Part shown: piece by piece, positions 1 to 13,276 of the stretch | Layout of the letters: each line of letters starts with the position of its first letter | How positions within the stretch are numbered: position 1 is the stretch's first letter | NCBI RefSeq assembly: GCF_963678635.1 | Contig: NC_087067.1 | Coordinates: 6,304,647 to 6,368,646, forward strand | Direction: 5' to 3' | DNA from: Symsagittifera roscoffensis | Lineage: Eukaryota > Xenacoelomorpha > Acoela > Convolutidae | Length of the DNA: 64,000 bases | The notes under the pieces: model-generated | The model's database searches: none | The model's input: only the letters and a program-made list of their open reading frames with translations | What the model was told of the DNA's origin: nothing | Position numbers and translations under genes: made by a program

Positions 1-3000
1 GTCATGATATTTTCAAAGAATTCGTTTTTTTTTGGTTTAGTTAGTGATCAAAGGCTATTGTTAAACCTTTTGTTCGAATCTGTACTTTTACCAGAATCAA
101 GTGTCTTGTTCTTTAGAAAGTTCGAGGACTGATATATATTCTTTAGTTTTAGTTCCTTCTAATTTAATATTTTTGGACACTTGTTATCTTTGCATCCTGT
201 CTTCTGATCAATTTTTTCCGAAAATATTCAACCTGAATGATTTCCTTAGCTTTATTCTGTCCTTTCAACAGTTTTTCTTTTTATGATGACTGGCATTTGG
301 TTTGATTGTCTTGGTATTGCCGTTTGAAGTTGTCTTAACTTCACTTGGCTCCCAATACAAGTTGATTACTGAACATTCTGAATGGAGTTTATTGTATCCG
401 ATTTTTCATTCGAATATAAGCATTGAGTTTCAATTACAATTGATTTCACATCATTTTGTTTTTCTGTTTTACTGGTTTTTTGAGTGTTGCGTTAGTTTTT
501 GAAATGAAATATTATCGAATGGGCTGAGGTCTCTCCATGTGTTTGTTGATTTAGTTTGTTCATGTTCTTTTTAAAATTGTTTTCGAGTGTTGTTGATTTT
601 GTTCCTTTAGTGCTCAGTGATGCTTTTTCATGATTTAATTTCACCTTGAATCTTTTTGGTTATTCTGATTGATCTGTTTCAATTTGAAATGTAATGATTT
701 GGAATCGATGATTGATGGCTTCGCTCTGCTTTCGTTAAGCCTGGCTCAGTTTTCTCTGCATCTGAAGTACCTATCGATGTAACAAATTATTGTGATGATT
801 TTGATCTCGTTCGACTGATGCTTGAAGATAAATTTTTTCTGAACACTTAATCTGGAAAAAATTTTGACTGCTCAGTTATATTTGTCATGATATTTTCAAA
901 GAACTCGTTCTTTTTTGATTTAGTTAGTGATCATAGGCTATGGTTTAACCTTTTGTTCGAATCTGTATTTTTGCCAGAATAAGGTGTCTTGTTCTTTAGA
1001 AATTTCGAGGACTGATATATATTCTTTAGTTAGTCCCTTCTGATTTAATATTTTTTATTGGACACTTGTTATCTTTGCATCCTGTCTTCTGATCAATTTT
1101 TTCCGAACAAATTCAAGCTGAATGATTTCCTTAGCTTCATTTTGTCGTGTCAACGGTTTTTCTTTTTATGATGACTGGCATTTGGTTTGATTGTCTTGGT
1201 ATTGCCGTTTGAAGTTGTCTTAACTTCACTTGGCTCCCAATACAAGATGATTACTGAACATTCTGAATGGAGTTTCTTGTATCCAATTTTTCTTTCGAAT
1301 ATAAGCATTGAGTTTCAATTACAATTGACATCTTATCATTTTGTTTTTCTGTATTACTGGTTTGTTTGATGGTGTTGCGTTAGTTATTGAAATGAAGTAT
1401 TATTGTATGGGCTGAGGCCTCTCCATGTGTTTGTTGATTTAGTTTGTTCATGTCCTTTTTGAGTTTTGAAATTGTGTTCAAATGTTTTTGATTTTGTTCC
1501 TTTAGTGCTCAGTGATATTTTTTCATGAGTTTTTTGCACTGTTGGCCATCTTGTATCTTCTTGGTTATTATGTTGGTTCTGTTTCAATTTGAAATGTAAT
1601 GATTTGGAACCGATGGTTCATGACTTCGCTCTGCGTTTGTTAAGCCTGGCTCAGTCTTCTCAGCATCTGTAGTACATATCGATGTAACAAGTTTTTGTTA
1701 GATTTTGATCTCGTTCGACTGATGCTTGAAGATGAAATTTTTCTGATCTTTTTATCTGGAAAAGATTTTGACTGCTCAGTTATATTTGTCATGATATTTT
1801 CAAAGAATTCGTTTTTTTTGGTTTAGTTAGTGATCAAAGGCTATGGTTAAACCTTTTGTTCGAATCTGTACTTTTACCAGAATCAAGTGTCTTGTTCTTT
1901 AGAAAGTTCGAGGACTGATATATATTCTTTAGTTAGTTCCTTCTAATTTAATATTTTTGGACACTTGTTATCTTTGCATCCTGTCTTCTGATCAATTTTT
2001 TCCGAAAATACTCAACCTGAATGATTTCCTTAGCTTTATTCAGTCCTTTCAACAGTTTTTCTTTTTATGATGACTGGCATTTGGTTTGATTGTCTTGGTA
2101 TTGCCGTTTGAAGTTGTCTTAACTTCACTTGGCTCCCAATACAAGTTGATTACTGAACATTCTGAAAGGAGTTTATTGTATCCGATTTTTCATTGGAATA
2201 TAAGCATTGAGTTTCAATTACAATTGACTTCACATCATTTTGTTTTTCTGTTTTACTGGTTTTTTGATAGTGTTGCGTTAGTTATTGAAATGAAGTATTA
2301 TTGAATGGGCTGAGGCCTCACCATGTGTTTGTTGATTTAGTTTGTCCATGTCTTTTTTTAGTTTTGAAATTGTGTTCAAATTCTTTTGATTTTGTTCCTT
2401 TAGTGCGCAGTGATGCTTTTTCATGATTTATTTTCACGCTGACCATCTTGTATCTTCTTGGTTATTCTGTTTGTTCTGTTTCAATTTGAAATGTAATGAT
2501 TTGGAACCGATAATTGATGGCCTCGCTCTGCGTTTGTTAAGCCTGGCTCAGTCTTCTCAGCCTCTGAAGTACATATTGATGTAACAAGTTTTTGTCATGA
2601 TTTTGATCTCGTTCGACTGATGCTTGAAGATAAAATTTTTTTGAACATTCAATCTGGAAAAAGTGTTGACTGCTCAGTTATATTTGTCATGATATTTTCA
2701 AAGAACTTGTTTTTTTTTGTTTAGCTAGAGATCATAGGCTATGGTTTAACCTTTCGTTTGAATCTGTTTTTTTTTTGCCAGAATAAGGTGTCTTGTTCTT
2801 TAGAAAGTTCGAGGACTGATATTTATCCTTTTGTTAGTTCGTTCTGATTTGGTTTTGTTTATTGGACACTTGTTATCTTTGCATCCTGTCTTTTGATCAG
2901 TTTTTTCCCGAAAATGTTCAACCTGAATGATTTCCGTAGCTTCATTCTGTCGTTTCAACAGTTTTTCTTTTTATGATGACTGGCATTTGGTTTGATTGTC

Positions 3001-6000
3001 TTGGTATTGCCGTTTGAAGTTGTCTTGACTTCACTTGGCTCCCATTACAAGATGATTACTGAAGATTCTGAATGGAGTTTCTGGTATCACATTTTTCTTT
3101 CGATTATAAGCATTGAGTTTCAATTATAAATGACTTCTCATCATTTTGGTTTTTCTGTTTTACTGGTTTTTTGATAGTGTTGCGTTAGTTATTGAAATGA
3201 AATATTATTGAATGGCCTGAGGCCTCTCCATGTGTTTGTTGATTTAGTTTATTCATGTCCTTTTTGACTTTTGGAATTGTGCTGAAATATTTTTGATTTT
3301 GTTCCTTTAGTGCTCAGTGATGCTTTTTCATGATTTATTTTCACGCTGACCATCTTGTATCCTCTTGGTTATTCTGCTGGTTCTGTTTCAATTTGAAATG
3401 TAATGATTTGGAACCGATGGCTGATGGCTTCGCTCTGCGTTTGTTAAGCCTGGCTCAGTTTTCTCAGCATCTGTAGTACATATCGATGTGAAAAGTTTTT
3501 GTTAGATTTTGATCTCGTTCGACTGATGCTTGAAGATAAAGTTTTTCTGAACATTCAATCTGGAAAAAATTTCAACTGCTCAGTTATATTTGTCATAATA
3601 TTTTCAAAGAACTTGTTTTTTTTGTTTAGCTAGTGATCATAAGCTGTGTTTTAACCTTTTGTTTGATTCTGTTTTTTTTTTGCCAGAATAAGGTGTCTTG
3701 TTCTTTAGAAAGTTCGAGGACTAATATATAATCTTTAGTTAGCTCCTTCTGATTTGATATTTTTTATTGGACACTTGTTATCTTTGCATCCTGCCTTTTG
3801 ATCAATTTTTTCCGAAAATGTTCAAGCTGAATGATTTCCTTAGCTTCATTCTGTCGTTTGAACAATTTTTTTTATGATGACTGGCATTTGGTTTGATTGT
3901 CTTGTTATTGCCGTTTGAAGTTGTCTTGACTTCACTTAGCTCCCATTACAAGATGATTACTGATCATTCTGAATGGAGTTTCTGGTATCACATTTTTTTT
4001 TCGATTATAAGCATTGAGTTTTAATTATAAATGACTTCTCATCATTTTGGTTTTTCTGTTTTACTGGTTTTTTGATAGTGTTGCGTTAGTTATTGAAATG
4101 AAATATTATTGAATGGCCTGAGGCCTCTCCATGTGTTTGTTGATTTAATTTGTTCATGTTCTTTTTGAGTTTTGAAACTGTGTTCAAATGTTTTTGATTT
4201 TGTTCCTTTAGTGCTCAGTGCTGCTTTTTCATGATTTATTTTCACGCTGACCATCTTGTGTCCTCTTGGTTATTCTGCTGGTTATGTTTCAATTTGAAAT
4301 ATAATGATTTGGAACCGATGGCTGATGGCGTCGCTCTGCGTTTGTTAAGCCTGGCTCAGTCTTTACAGCATCTGCAGTACATATCGATGTAACAAGTTTC
4401 TGTTAGATTTTGATCTCGTTCGACTGATGCTTGAAGATGAAATTTTTCTGAAAATTCAATCTGGAAAAAAATTTGACTGCTCAGTTATATTTGTCATGAT
4501 ATTTTCAAAGAACTTGTTTTTTTTTGTTCAGCTAGTGATCATAGGCTATGGTTTAACCTTTTGTTTGAATCTGTTTTTTTTTGCCAGAATAAGGTGTCCT
4601 GTTCTTTAGAAAGTTCGAGGACTGATATATAATCTTTAGTTAGTTCCTTCTGATTTGATATTTTTTATTGGAAACATGTTATCTTTGCATCCTGCCTTTT
4701 GATCAATTTTTTCCGAAAATGTTCAGGCTGAATGATTTCCTTAGCTTCATTCTGTCGTTTCAACAATTTTTTTTATGATGACTGGCATTTAATTTGATTG
4801 TCTTGTTATTGCCGTTTGAAGTTGTCTTGACTTCACTTAGCTCCCATTACAAGATGATTACTGATCATTCTGAATGGAGTTTCTGGTATCACATTTTTTT
4901 TTGCTTATAAGCATTGAGTTTCAATTATAAATGACTTCTCATCATTTTGTTTTTTCTGTTTTATTGGTTTTTGATAGTGTTGCGTTAGTTATTGAAATGA
5001 AATATTATTGAATGGCCTGAGGCCTCTCCATGTGTTTGTTGTTTTAGTTTGTTCATGTTCTTTTTGAGTTTTGAAATTGTGTTCAAATGTTTTTGATTTT
5101 GTTCCTTTAGTGCTCAGTGCTGCTTTTTCATGATTTATTTTCACGCTGACCATCTTGTGTCCTCTTGGTTATTCTGCTGGTTCTGTTTCAATTTGAAATA
5201 TAATGATTGGGAACCGATGGCTGATGGCGTCGCTCTGCGTTTGTTAAGCCTGGCTCAGTCTTTACAGCATCTGCAGTACATATCGATGTAACAAGTTTTT
5301 GTTAGATTTTGATCTCGTTCGACTGATGCTTGTAGATGAAATTTTTCTGAAAATTCAATCTGGAAAAAAATTTGACTGCTCAGTTATATTTGTCATGATA
5401 TTTTCAAAGAACTTGTTTTTTTTGTTCAGCTAGTGATCATAGGCTATGGTTTAACCTTTTGTTTGAATCTGTTTTTTTTGCCAGAATAAGGTGTCCTGTT
5501 CTTTAGAAAGTTCGAGGACTGATATATAATCTTCAGTTAGTTCCTTCTGATTAGATATTTTTTATTGGACACTTGTTATCTTTGCATCCTGTCTTCTGAT
5601 CATTTTTTTCCAAAAATGTTCAAGCTGAATGATTTCCTCAGCTTCATTCTTTCGTTTCAACAGTTTTTCTTTTTATGATGACTGGCATTTGGTTTGATTG
5701 TCTTGGTATTGCCGTTTGAAGTTGTCTTGACTTCACTTGGCTCCCATTACAAGATGATTACTGAACATTCTGAATGGAGTTTCTGGTATCAGATTTTCTT
5801 TCGATTATAAGCATTGAGTTTCAATTACAAATGACTTCACATCGTTTTGGTTTTTCTGTTTTATTTGTTTTTTGATAGTGTTGCGTTAGTTGAAATGAAA
5901 TATTATTGAATGGCCTGAGGCCTCTCCATGTGTTTTTTGATTTAGTTTGTTCATGTCCTTTTTGAGTTTTGAAATTGTGTTCAAATGTTTTTGATTTTGT

Positions 6001-9000
6001 TCCTTTAGTGCTCAGTGATGCTTTTTCATTATTTGCTTTCACGCTGACCATCTTGTATCTTCTTGGTTAATCTGCTAGTTCAGTTTCAATTTGAAATGTA
6101 ATGATTTGGAACCGATGGCTGATGGCTTCGCTCTGCGTTTGTTAAGCCTGGCTCAGTCTTTGCAGTATCTGTAGTACAAATCGATAGAACAATTTATTGT
6201 TAGATTTTGATCTCGTTCGACTGATGCTTGAAGATAAAAATTTTTCTGATCGCTTAATCTGGAAAAGATTTTGACTGCTCAGCTATAGTTGTCATGATAT
6301 TTTCAAAGAACTTGTTTTTTTTGTTTAGCTAGTGATCATAGGCGATGTTTTAACCTTTTGTGTGAATCTGTTTTTTTGCCAGAATAAGGTGTCCTGTTCT
6401 TTAGAAAGTTCGAGGACTGATATATAATCTTTATTTAGTTCCTTCTGATTTGGTATTTTTTATTGGACACTTGTTATCTTTACATCCTGTCTTTTGATCA
6501 ATTTTTTTCGAAAATGTTCAAGCTGAATGATTTCCTTAGCTTCATTCTGTCGTTTCAACTGTTTTTCTTTTTATGATGACTGGCATTTGGTTTGATTGTC
6601 TTGGTATGGCCGTTTGAAGTTGTCTTGACTTCACTTGGCTCCCATTACAAGATGATTACTGAACATTCTGATTGGAGTTTCTGGTATCACATTTTTCTTT
6701 CGATTATAAGCATTGAGTTTCAATTACAATTGACTTCACATCGTTTTGGTTTTTGTTTTACTGGTTTTTTGATAGTGTTGCGTTAGTTGAAATGAAATAT
6801 TATTGAATGGCCTGAGGCCTCTCCATGTGTTTGTTGATTTAGTTTGTTCATGTCTTTTTTGAGTTTTGAAATTGTGTTCAAATGTTTTTGTTTTTGTTCC
6901 TTTAGTGCTCAGTGATGCTTTTTCATTATTTGTTTTCCCGCTGACCATCTTGTATCTTCTTGGTTAATCTGCTAGTTTTGTTTCAATTTGAAATGTAATG
7001 ATTTGGAACCGATGGCTGATGGCTTTGCTCTGCGTTTGTTAAGCCTGGCTCAGTCTTCTCAGCATCTGTAGTACATATCGATAGAACAAGTTATTGTTAG
7101 ATTTTGATCTCGTTCGACTGATGCTTGAAGATAAAAATTTTTCTGATCGCTTAATCTGGAAAAGATTTTGACTGCTCAGTTATATTTGTCATGATATTTT
7201 CAAAGAACTGTTTTTTTTTGTTCAGGTAGTGATCATAGGCTATGGTTGAACCTTTTGTTTGGATCTGTATTTTGTCAGAATAAGGTGTCTTGTTCTTTAG
7301 AAAGTTCGAGGACTGATATATAATCTTTAGTTAGTTCTTTCTGATTTGATATTTTTTATTGGACACCTGTTATCTTTGCATCATGTCTTTTGATCAATTT
7401 TTCCGAAAATGTTCAAGCTGAATGATTTCCTTAGCTTCATTCTGTCGTTTCAACAGTTTTTCTTTTTATGATGACTGGCATTTGGTTTGATTGTCTTGTT
7501 ATTGCCGTTTGAAGTTGTCTTGACTTCACTTAGCTCCCATTAGAAGATGATTACTGATCATTCTGAATGGAATTTCTGGTATCACATTTTTTTTCCGATT
7601 ATAAGCATTGAGTTTCAATTATAAATGACTTCACATCATTTTGGTTTTTCTGTTTTACTGGTTTTTTGATAGTGTTGCGTTAGTTATTGAAATGAAATGT
7701 TATTGAATGGCCTGAGACCTCTCCATGTGTTTGTTGATTTAATTTGTTCATGTTCTTTTTGAGTTTTGAAATTGTGTTCAAATGTTTTTGATTTTGTTCC
7801 TTCAGTGCTCAGTGATGCTTTTTCATGATTTATTTTCACGCTGACCATCTTGTATCCTCTTGGTTATTCTGCGGATTCTGTTTCAATTTGAAATCTAATG
7901 ATTTGGAATCGATGGCTGATGGCTTCGCTCTGCGTTTGTTAAGCCTGGATCAGTCTTCTCAGCATCTGCAGTACATATCGATGTAACAAGTTTTTGTTAG
8001 ATTTTGATCTCGTTCGACTGATGCTTGAAGATGAAATTTTTTTGAACATTCAATCTGGAAAAAATTTTGACTGCTCAGTTATATTTGTCATGATATTTTC
8101 AAAGAACTTGTTTTTTTTTATTTAGCTAGTGATCATAGGCTATGGTTTAACCTTTTGTTTGAATCTTTTTTTTGCCAGAATAAGGTGTCCTGTTCTTTAG
8201 AAAGTTCGAGGACTGATATATAATCTTTAGTTAGTTCCTTCTGATTTGATATTTTTTTATTGGACACTTGTTATCTTTGCATCCTGTCTTTTGATCAATT
8301 TTTTCCAAAAATGTTCAAGCTGAATGATTTCCTTAGCTTCATTCTGTCGTTTCAACAGTTTTTCTTTTAATGATGATTGGCATTTGGTTTGATTGTCTTG
8401 GTATTGCCGTTTGAAGTTGTCTTGACTTCACTGGGCTCCCATTACAAGATGATTACTGAACATTCTGAATGGAGTTTCTGGTATCACATTTTTCTTTCGA
8501 TCATAAACATTGATTTTCAATTACAAATGACTTCACATCATTTTGTTTTTCTGTTTTACTGGTTTCTTTGATAGTGTTGCGTTAGTTATTGAAATGAAGT
8601 ATTATTGAATGGGCTGTCCATGTGTTTTTTGATTTAGTTTGTTCATGTCCTTTTTGAGTTTTGAAATTGTGTTCAAATGTTTTTGATTTTGTTCCTTTAG
8701 TGCTCAGTGATGCTTTTTCATTATTTGTTTTCACGCTGACCATCTTGTATCTTCTTGGTTAATCTGCTAGCTCTGTTTCAATTTGAAATGTTATGATTTG
8801 GAACCGATGGCTGATGACTTTGCTCTGCGTTTGTTAAGCCTGGCTCAGTCTTCTCAGCATCTGAAGTACGTATCGATAGAACAAGTTATTGTTAGATTTT
8901 GATCTCGTTCGACTGATGCTTGAAGATAAAAATTTTTCTGATCGCTTAATCTGGAAAAGATTTTGACTGCTCAGTTCTATTTGTCATGATATTTTCAAAG

Positions 9001-10930
9001 AACTGGTTTTTTTTGTTCAGCTAGTGATCATAGGCTATGGTTGAACCTTTTGTTTGGATCTGTATTTTGCCGGAATAAGGTGTCTTGTTCTTTAGAAAGT
9101 TCGAAGACTGATAATGCATTCTTTAATTAGTTCCTTCTGATTCAATGTTTTTTATTGGAGACTTGTTATCTTTGCATCCTGTCTTCTGATCAATTTTTTC
9201 CAAAAGTTTTCGACCTGGATGATTTCCTTAGCGTTCTTTCTGCCGTTTCAACAGTATATTTTTTTATGCTGACCTGCATTTGGTTTGGTTGTCTTGGTAA
9301 TGTCGTTTGAAGTTGTCTTAACTTCACTTGGCTCCCAATACAAGATGATTACTGAACACTCTGAATGAAATTTCTGGCATCACAATTTTCTTTCGATATA
9401 AGTATTGAGTTTCAGTTACTAATGACTTCGTCATTTTGTTTTTCTATTTTACGAGTTATTTTGTTTGTTTTGCGTTAGTTTCTGAAATGAAGTATTATCG
9501 AATGGGCCGAGGTCTCTGCGTGCATTTGTTGATTTAATTTGTTCACGTCACTATTGAAATTTGAAATTGTGTTCAAACGGATTCGACTTAGTTCTTGTAG
9601 TGCTCAGTGTTACTTTTTCTTGAATTTTTTGCTTGAATGACCATCTTGTATCTTCTTGGTTTTTCTGTTTGTTCTGTTTCAATTTGAAGTATAATGAATT
9701 GGAACCGATGAATGACGGCTTTGCTCTGTGTTCGCTGAGCCTGGCTCTTTCTCATTATCTGAAGTAAAAATTGATGTAACAAGTAATTGCGAAGGTTTTG
9801 ATCTCGTGCAAATGATGCTTGAAGATTTTTTTTGACGTATTTCAGTCGAGAAAAAATTTTGACTGCTCAGTTGTCTTTGTCATGATATTTTCAAGGAACT
9901 CGATTTACGAAAATCTATAAGTAGTAGATGTTGTTGTCGGTTTAGCTAGTGATCAACGGGTATGGTAAAACCTTTTGTTTAAACTTTAATTTTGCCAGAA
10001 TAAGGTGACTTGTTCTCTAGAAAGTTCGAGGACTGTATTAATTAGTTCCTTCTAATTTAATATTTTTATTGGACACTTGTTATCTTTGCATTTTGTTTTC
10101 TGATCAATGATTTCCTGAGCTTTCATTCTATCGTTTTATTTTTTTATGATGACTGGCATTTGTTTTGATTGTCTTGGTAATGCTGTTTGAAGTTGTCTTA
10201 ACTCCACTTGGCTCCCAACACAAGATGATTACTCAAACTTCTGAATAAAATTTCTAGTATCACAGTTTTTATGCGATTTTAAGCATGAAGTTTTAATTAC
10301 GAATGATTTCGCATCGTTTTGTTCTGTTCAACTGATTATTCTAGTGTTCAATTAGTTAGTGAATTGAAATTTTGTCGAATGGGCCGAGGTCTCTTCATGC
10401 GTTTGTTGATTTAGTCTGTTCATGTCCTTATTCAATTTTCAATTTGTGTTCAAATGTTTTTGACTTAGATCCATAAGTGCTCAGTGATGCTTTTTCGTGA
10501 TTTATTTTCACCGTAGACCATCTTGTATCTTTTTGGTTTTCCTGTTTGTTCTGTTTCAGTTTGAAGTGTAATGAATTGGAACCGATGATTGATGACTTTG
10601 CTTTGCGTTTGTTGAACCTGGCTCAGTTTCTCCAGCATCTGTAGTACATATCGATGTAACAAGTGATTGTGATGTTTTTCATCTCGATCAATTGATGCTT
10701 GAGGACAAACTTTTTCTGAACTGTTTTAGTCGTCGTAAAGATTTTGACTGCGCAGTGATATTTTTCATGATATTTTGAAAAAGCTTGAATTATGAAAATC
10801 TATAACTAGTAGTAGTTGTTGTCAAATTAGCTAGTGATCATAGGGTGTACTGAAACGTTTTAATTGAATCTGTATGTTTGCCAGAATAAGGTGACTTGTT
10901 TTTGAGAAAGTTCAACGCCTGAGATATATG
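1..10930 (+). repeat. Tandem satellite array 1, about 12 direct units of ~900 bp
   Basis: A landmark word (GATGACTGGCATT and close variants) recurs at about 285, 1170, 2069, 2975, 3876, 4777, 5677, 6575, 7470, 8372, 9269 and 10148, giving spacings of 879-906 bp. All units run in the same direction and the array is already under way at base 1, so it continues to the left. The + strand is very T-rich. Units differ by scattered substitutions and by length changes in T tracts. Each unit holds a short open frame of about 60-70 codons that starts near the landmark, but it is broken or shifted in several units (for example the third, fourth and sixth), so I do not treat it as coding. No similarity to array 2 was found by eye. 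Confidence 0.95.
9100..10930 (+). repeat. Diverged right-edge units of array 1
   Basis: The last two units are clearly homologous to the others but much more diverged, with many substitutions and small indels. Both carry an extra segment of about 30-35 bp around 9,905-9,940 and 10,790-10,830 (GAAAATCTATAA, then a TAGTAG-rich stretch). At the same place the inner units have only a short T-rich run. Homology fades after about 10,930. This is the usual pattern of a satellite edge that no longer takes part in homogenisation. Confidence 0.85.
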
Positions 10931-11419
10931 TGTATATTCTTTAATGTTTGGCTCATCCGCTAGCTCAGATTACAATTTGAAGTCTAATTTGGCTTTTTAT
11001 TGTTTGCGCGAGCAAATAACTTCTCTGTTGAAATAGTTAGACGGCTGGTGCACTTTGTGGTGGGTCATGATGGCTTCTATTTTTTGCGAAACAATTTCCG
11101 TCTTCTCATCTTGTTTTTTTATCAATTTTTTGTTGAGGTAGAAGGAGTCTCAAACTCCAAATATATTTGCATGGTTACTGTGAAGAACTCCAAGTATGAT
11201 TATCGTCAATGAGTATTTGGTCTTTGACCCCATTGGGTGTGAGCATAATCTTAATGCGCCTTTGACCCCATCGGGTGATCATAATATCTTTTTGCAAGGA
11301 CTTGTTTTTTTTTGTCGGCACTTCGTTTAATAGTGATGATCAGGCTTAGGGGTTAATTGTTTGAATAGTCTCTTAATGCTTGTCCTTTCGAAACTTCTGA
11401 GCGAAGCGAGTGGCTTCCC
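10931..11419. other. Unique spacer right of array 1
   Basis: AT-rich sequence without recognisable gene. A 70-codon open frame at 11,000-11,212 has no supporting splice sites or family resemblance. A short duplication at 11,223-11,288 is listed separately. Confidence 0.5.
11223..11288. repeat. Two-copy 38-bp direct repeat
   Basis: TTTGACCCCAT(T/C)GGGTG followed by a variant of GATCATAAT occurs at 11,223 and again at 11,261. The GACCCCATYGGGT core can pair with itself as a short hairpin. Function unknown. Confidence 0.7.
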
Positions 11420-11810
11420 CTCATGCTGGAGAAACCCAATGCTTGAAGTTTTATTTGGCTCATTTTTAGCCAATCACAATTGAGTATTCAAAAATCTCAA
11501 GGAAATAGCAAAAATCTCAAAGTAAGTAAATAAATCCAGGCCATTAGAGTTAACATTGACCGATTAGATAATAGGCAGATGATTGAAAATAATGCCGGAT
11601 CAAAGGCGGATTGGAACAAATTTAATGTTTTTTAAGAATACCGATTTACGAAAAAAGGAAAAACAAAAAACTAAATTTATTATATCTGCAACTATTATAT
11701 CTGCAACTATATTATACTTATTATATTAACATTTTCTGTTAATATTGACTTCGATTTTGTGAGAAAGGCATTTAGCCAATAAGAACGCTTAGCATTCGCT
11801 CCAGCATGAG
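11420..11810. mobile_element. Putative MITE-like element with imperfect inverted termini
   Basis: The left end begins CTCATGCTGGAG and the right end finishes with its exact reverse complement, CTCCAGCATGAG. The similarity continues inward imperfectly for about 30 bp (AATGCTT...TTATTTGGCT on the left against the reverse complement of AGCCAATAAGAA...TAGCATT on the right). The enclosed 391 bp are AT-rich and contain no transposase, as expected for a non-autonomous DNA element. A perfect 2 x 15-bp direct repeat (ATTATATCTGCAACT) lies inside at 11,679-11,708. Flanks share only a weak CTYCCCC resemblance, so a target-site duplication is not established. Confidence 0.5.
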
Positions 11811-12588
11811 AACCCTCCCCAGTGAACCGTGTGACATCAGATATTTTAAATTGAATTTACTTTTCAAGCAGAAACCGTCTTGTTGCGACTTCTTATTTTT
11901 TTTTCAATTTAATTTCAGTCTAAGACGGAAGGTTTAACCCAGACATTTATTTGCGTATGTTGATTAAGGAATAGTATCTTCCACATTAAAACGTGATTCA
12001 GTTTGAGATACTGTATCGCTGATTTTGATTTTGTTCGATGCTTGATGGTATAGATTTGGAACAGTCTTAAATCTGGAATTAATTTTCGTTTTTAAATTGG
12101 TAGTCACAGTTTATAATAGTAGTTTGGAGAATTATAAGAATTTGTAACTGGTTTTAAATATTTGTCGGAGATTGGTGTTTGTTGATTGGTGACATTAAAG
12201 ATGCAAAATATGCTGATCTGATTAATATTATTTTTTGAAGAAAAACTCCCAAGATCTCACAAACAAATTCTAATTTCGTTATACCTAATCTTACTTATTG
12301 TGAAAATTTTTGGAATAAAATTTTGCGTTTAGTCAGTTTATTGACTTCTTTTTGTTGTTTTTGTTGAAAGAAAGGTGTATTTACACAAGCATAGCTTGTG
12401 TTATAGTATGAACTGTCTTTTGCTCCATTTTAAGTCGCAAATATTGTTGCGATCCAATTGTTGTGACTAAATGTGTTCATTTTGAAAGTGTTCATGTTGA
12501 TCCAGCTATTGAATACAGCCAATGCTAAGAATATTAACAGACTATTAAATTACAAATAGCACTTCAGCTTCAACGTATCATCGATCTG
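11811..12588. other. Non-coding AT-rich stretch with a perfect short hairpin
   Basis: No convincing exon or RNA gene was seen. A perfect inverted repeat of 8 bp with a 3-base loop (ACACAAGC-ATA-GCTTGTGT) lies at 12,383-12,401. It may be incidental. Confidence 0.4.
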
Positions 12589-12659
12589 TAGCGTAGAGGT
12601 AGGAAAGGAGACCAGCAACAAAAAAGAGGGTTCGAACCTGGGCAGGTTCGGATGTTTTT
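12589..12659 (+). ncRNA. tRNA-like pol III unit (tRNA pseudogene or SINE head)
   Basis: TAGCGTAGAGG at 12,589-12,599 matches the tRNA A-box consensus. GTTCGAACC at 12,630-12,638 matches the B-box consensus, 41 bp after the A box starts. A T5 run at 12,655-12,659 could end pol III transcription. The sequence does not fold as a tRNA: the bases that should form the acceptor stem do not pair, and only about three of five T-stem pairs form. I therefore call it a decayed tRNA gene or the head of a tRNA-derived SINE, not a functional tRNA. Confidence 0.5.
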
Positions 12660-13258
12660 AAGAACTGTGACCGCTCTATAAATTGTTAAAAAGCTTCCGC
12701 TCTATAAATTGAGGCATGTTAGTTGGTAAATTTATTTTTTTTCAAATGGATTAGTATTCTTAATGCGTCATAATTGACTTTCATCTCTTACCAATTATAT
12801 AGACTCATAATTGGCGTGCATCACTAAAGAAATTTTGTAGACTCAAAGTTTTACTCATTCAGTTTTTCCCCCAGTAGTATTATCGGTCATATTTTGCTTG
12901 TGTATGCGAAGTGCATTTTCGCCTCTGTGTCTTATTTTTTGAGTTGAGTGTTGTAGCGAAATGATCTTGTTTAGCTGGTTTCAGATGATAGAAGTTTTCG
13001 AAAAAGCTGCTTTAATGTTCTTTTGCTCTTGATTTTTTGCGTTTTGATTGTTTTATTCATGCGATTTCCAGCTATTCTAGCTACTATAAGCTGCCAAATC
13101 GAAATTTGCTCTGTTTTTTTGGTTTGGGTTTGATTATTGGTTGTGGAAAAAATTAAGGTTGAGTTTTTCAAAAAAAAACTTTTACACAGATCGTTTCGCT
13201 TAGGTTTAGCTACATCTTTTTTCATATACCGTTCAAGCGTTTGCTAGTTTTCATTTCA
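12660..13258. other. Intergenic stretch upstream of the membrane-protein gene
   Basis: AT-rich and without clear exons. It contains one copy (12,892-12,934) of a dispersed repeat listed separately. An 84-codon open frame on the minus strand (12,971-13,225) is lysine/threonine-rich and lies opposite a T-rich strand. It has no splice signals or recognisable domain, and I regard it as chance. The segment ends in TTTTCATTTCAG, an acceptor-like site 17 bases before the start codon of the next gene. Confidence 0.45.
12892..12934 (+). repeat. Dispersed repeat, copy 1
   Basis: Ends in TTCGCCTCTGTGTCTTA and is preceded by a diverged TTTTGCTTGTGT...GCGAA segment. Same family as 14,796-14,842 and 17,971-18,022. 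Confidence 0.6.
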
Positions 13259-13276
13259 GAACTGCGAGTGAAGTAT

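Noticed and set aside
302-8571. Recurrent ~64-codon frame in array 1
   Set aside because: It is stopped or shifted in several units and corresponds to no recognisable domain. It is a by-product of the ~900-bp repeat.
12971-13225. 84-codon minus-strand open frame
   Set aside because: Lysine/threonine/asparagine-rich translation expected opposite a T-rich strand, with no domain, splice site or conserved context.
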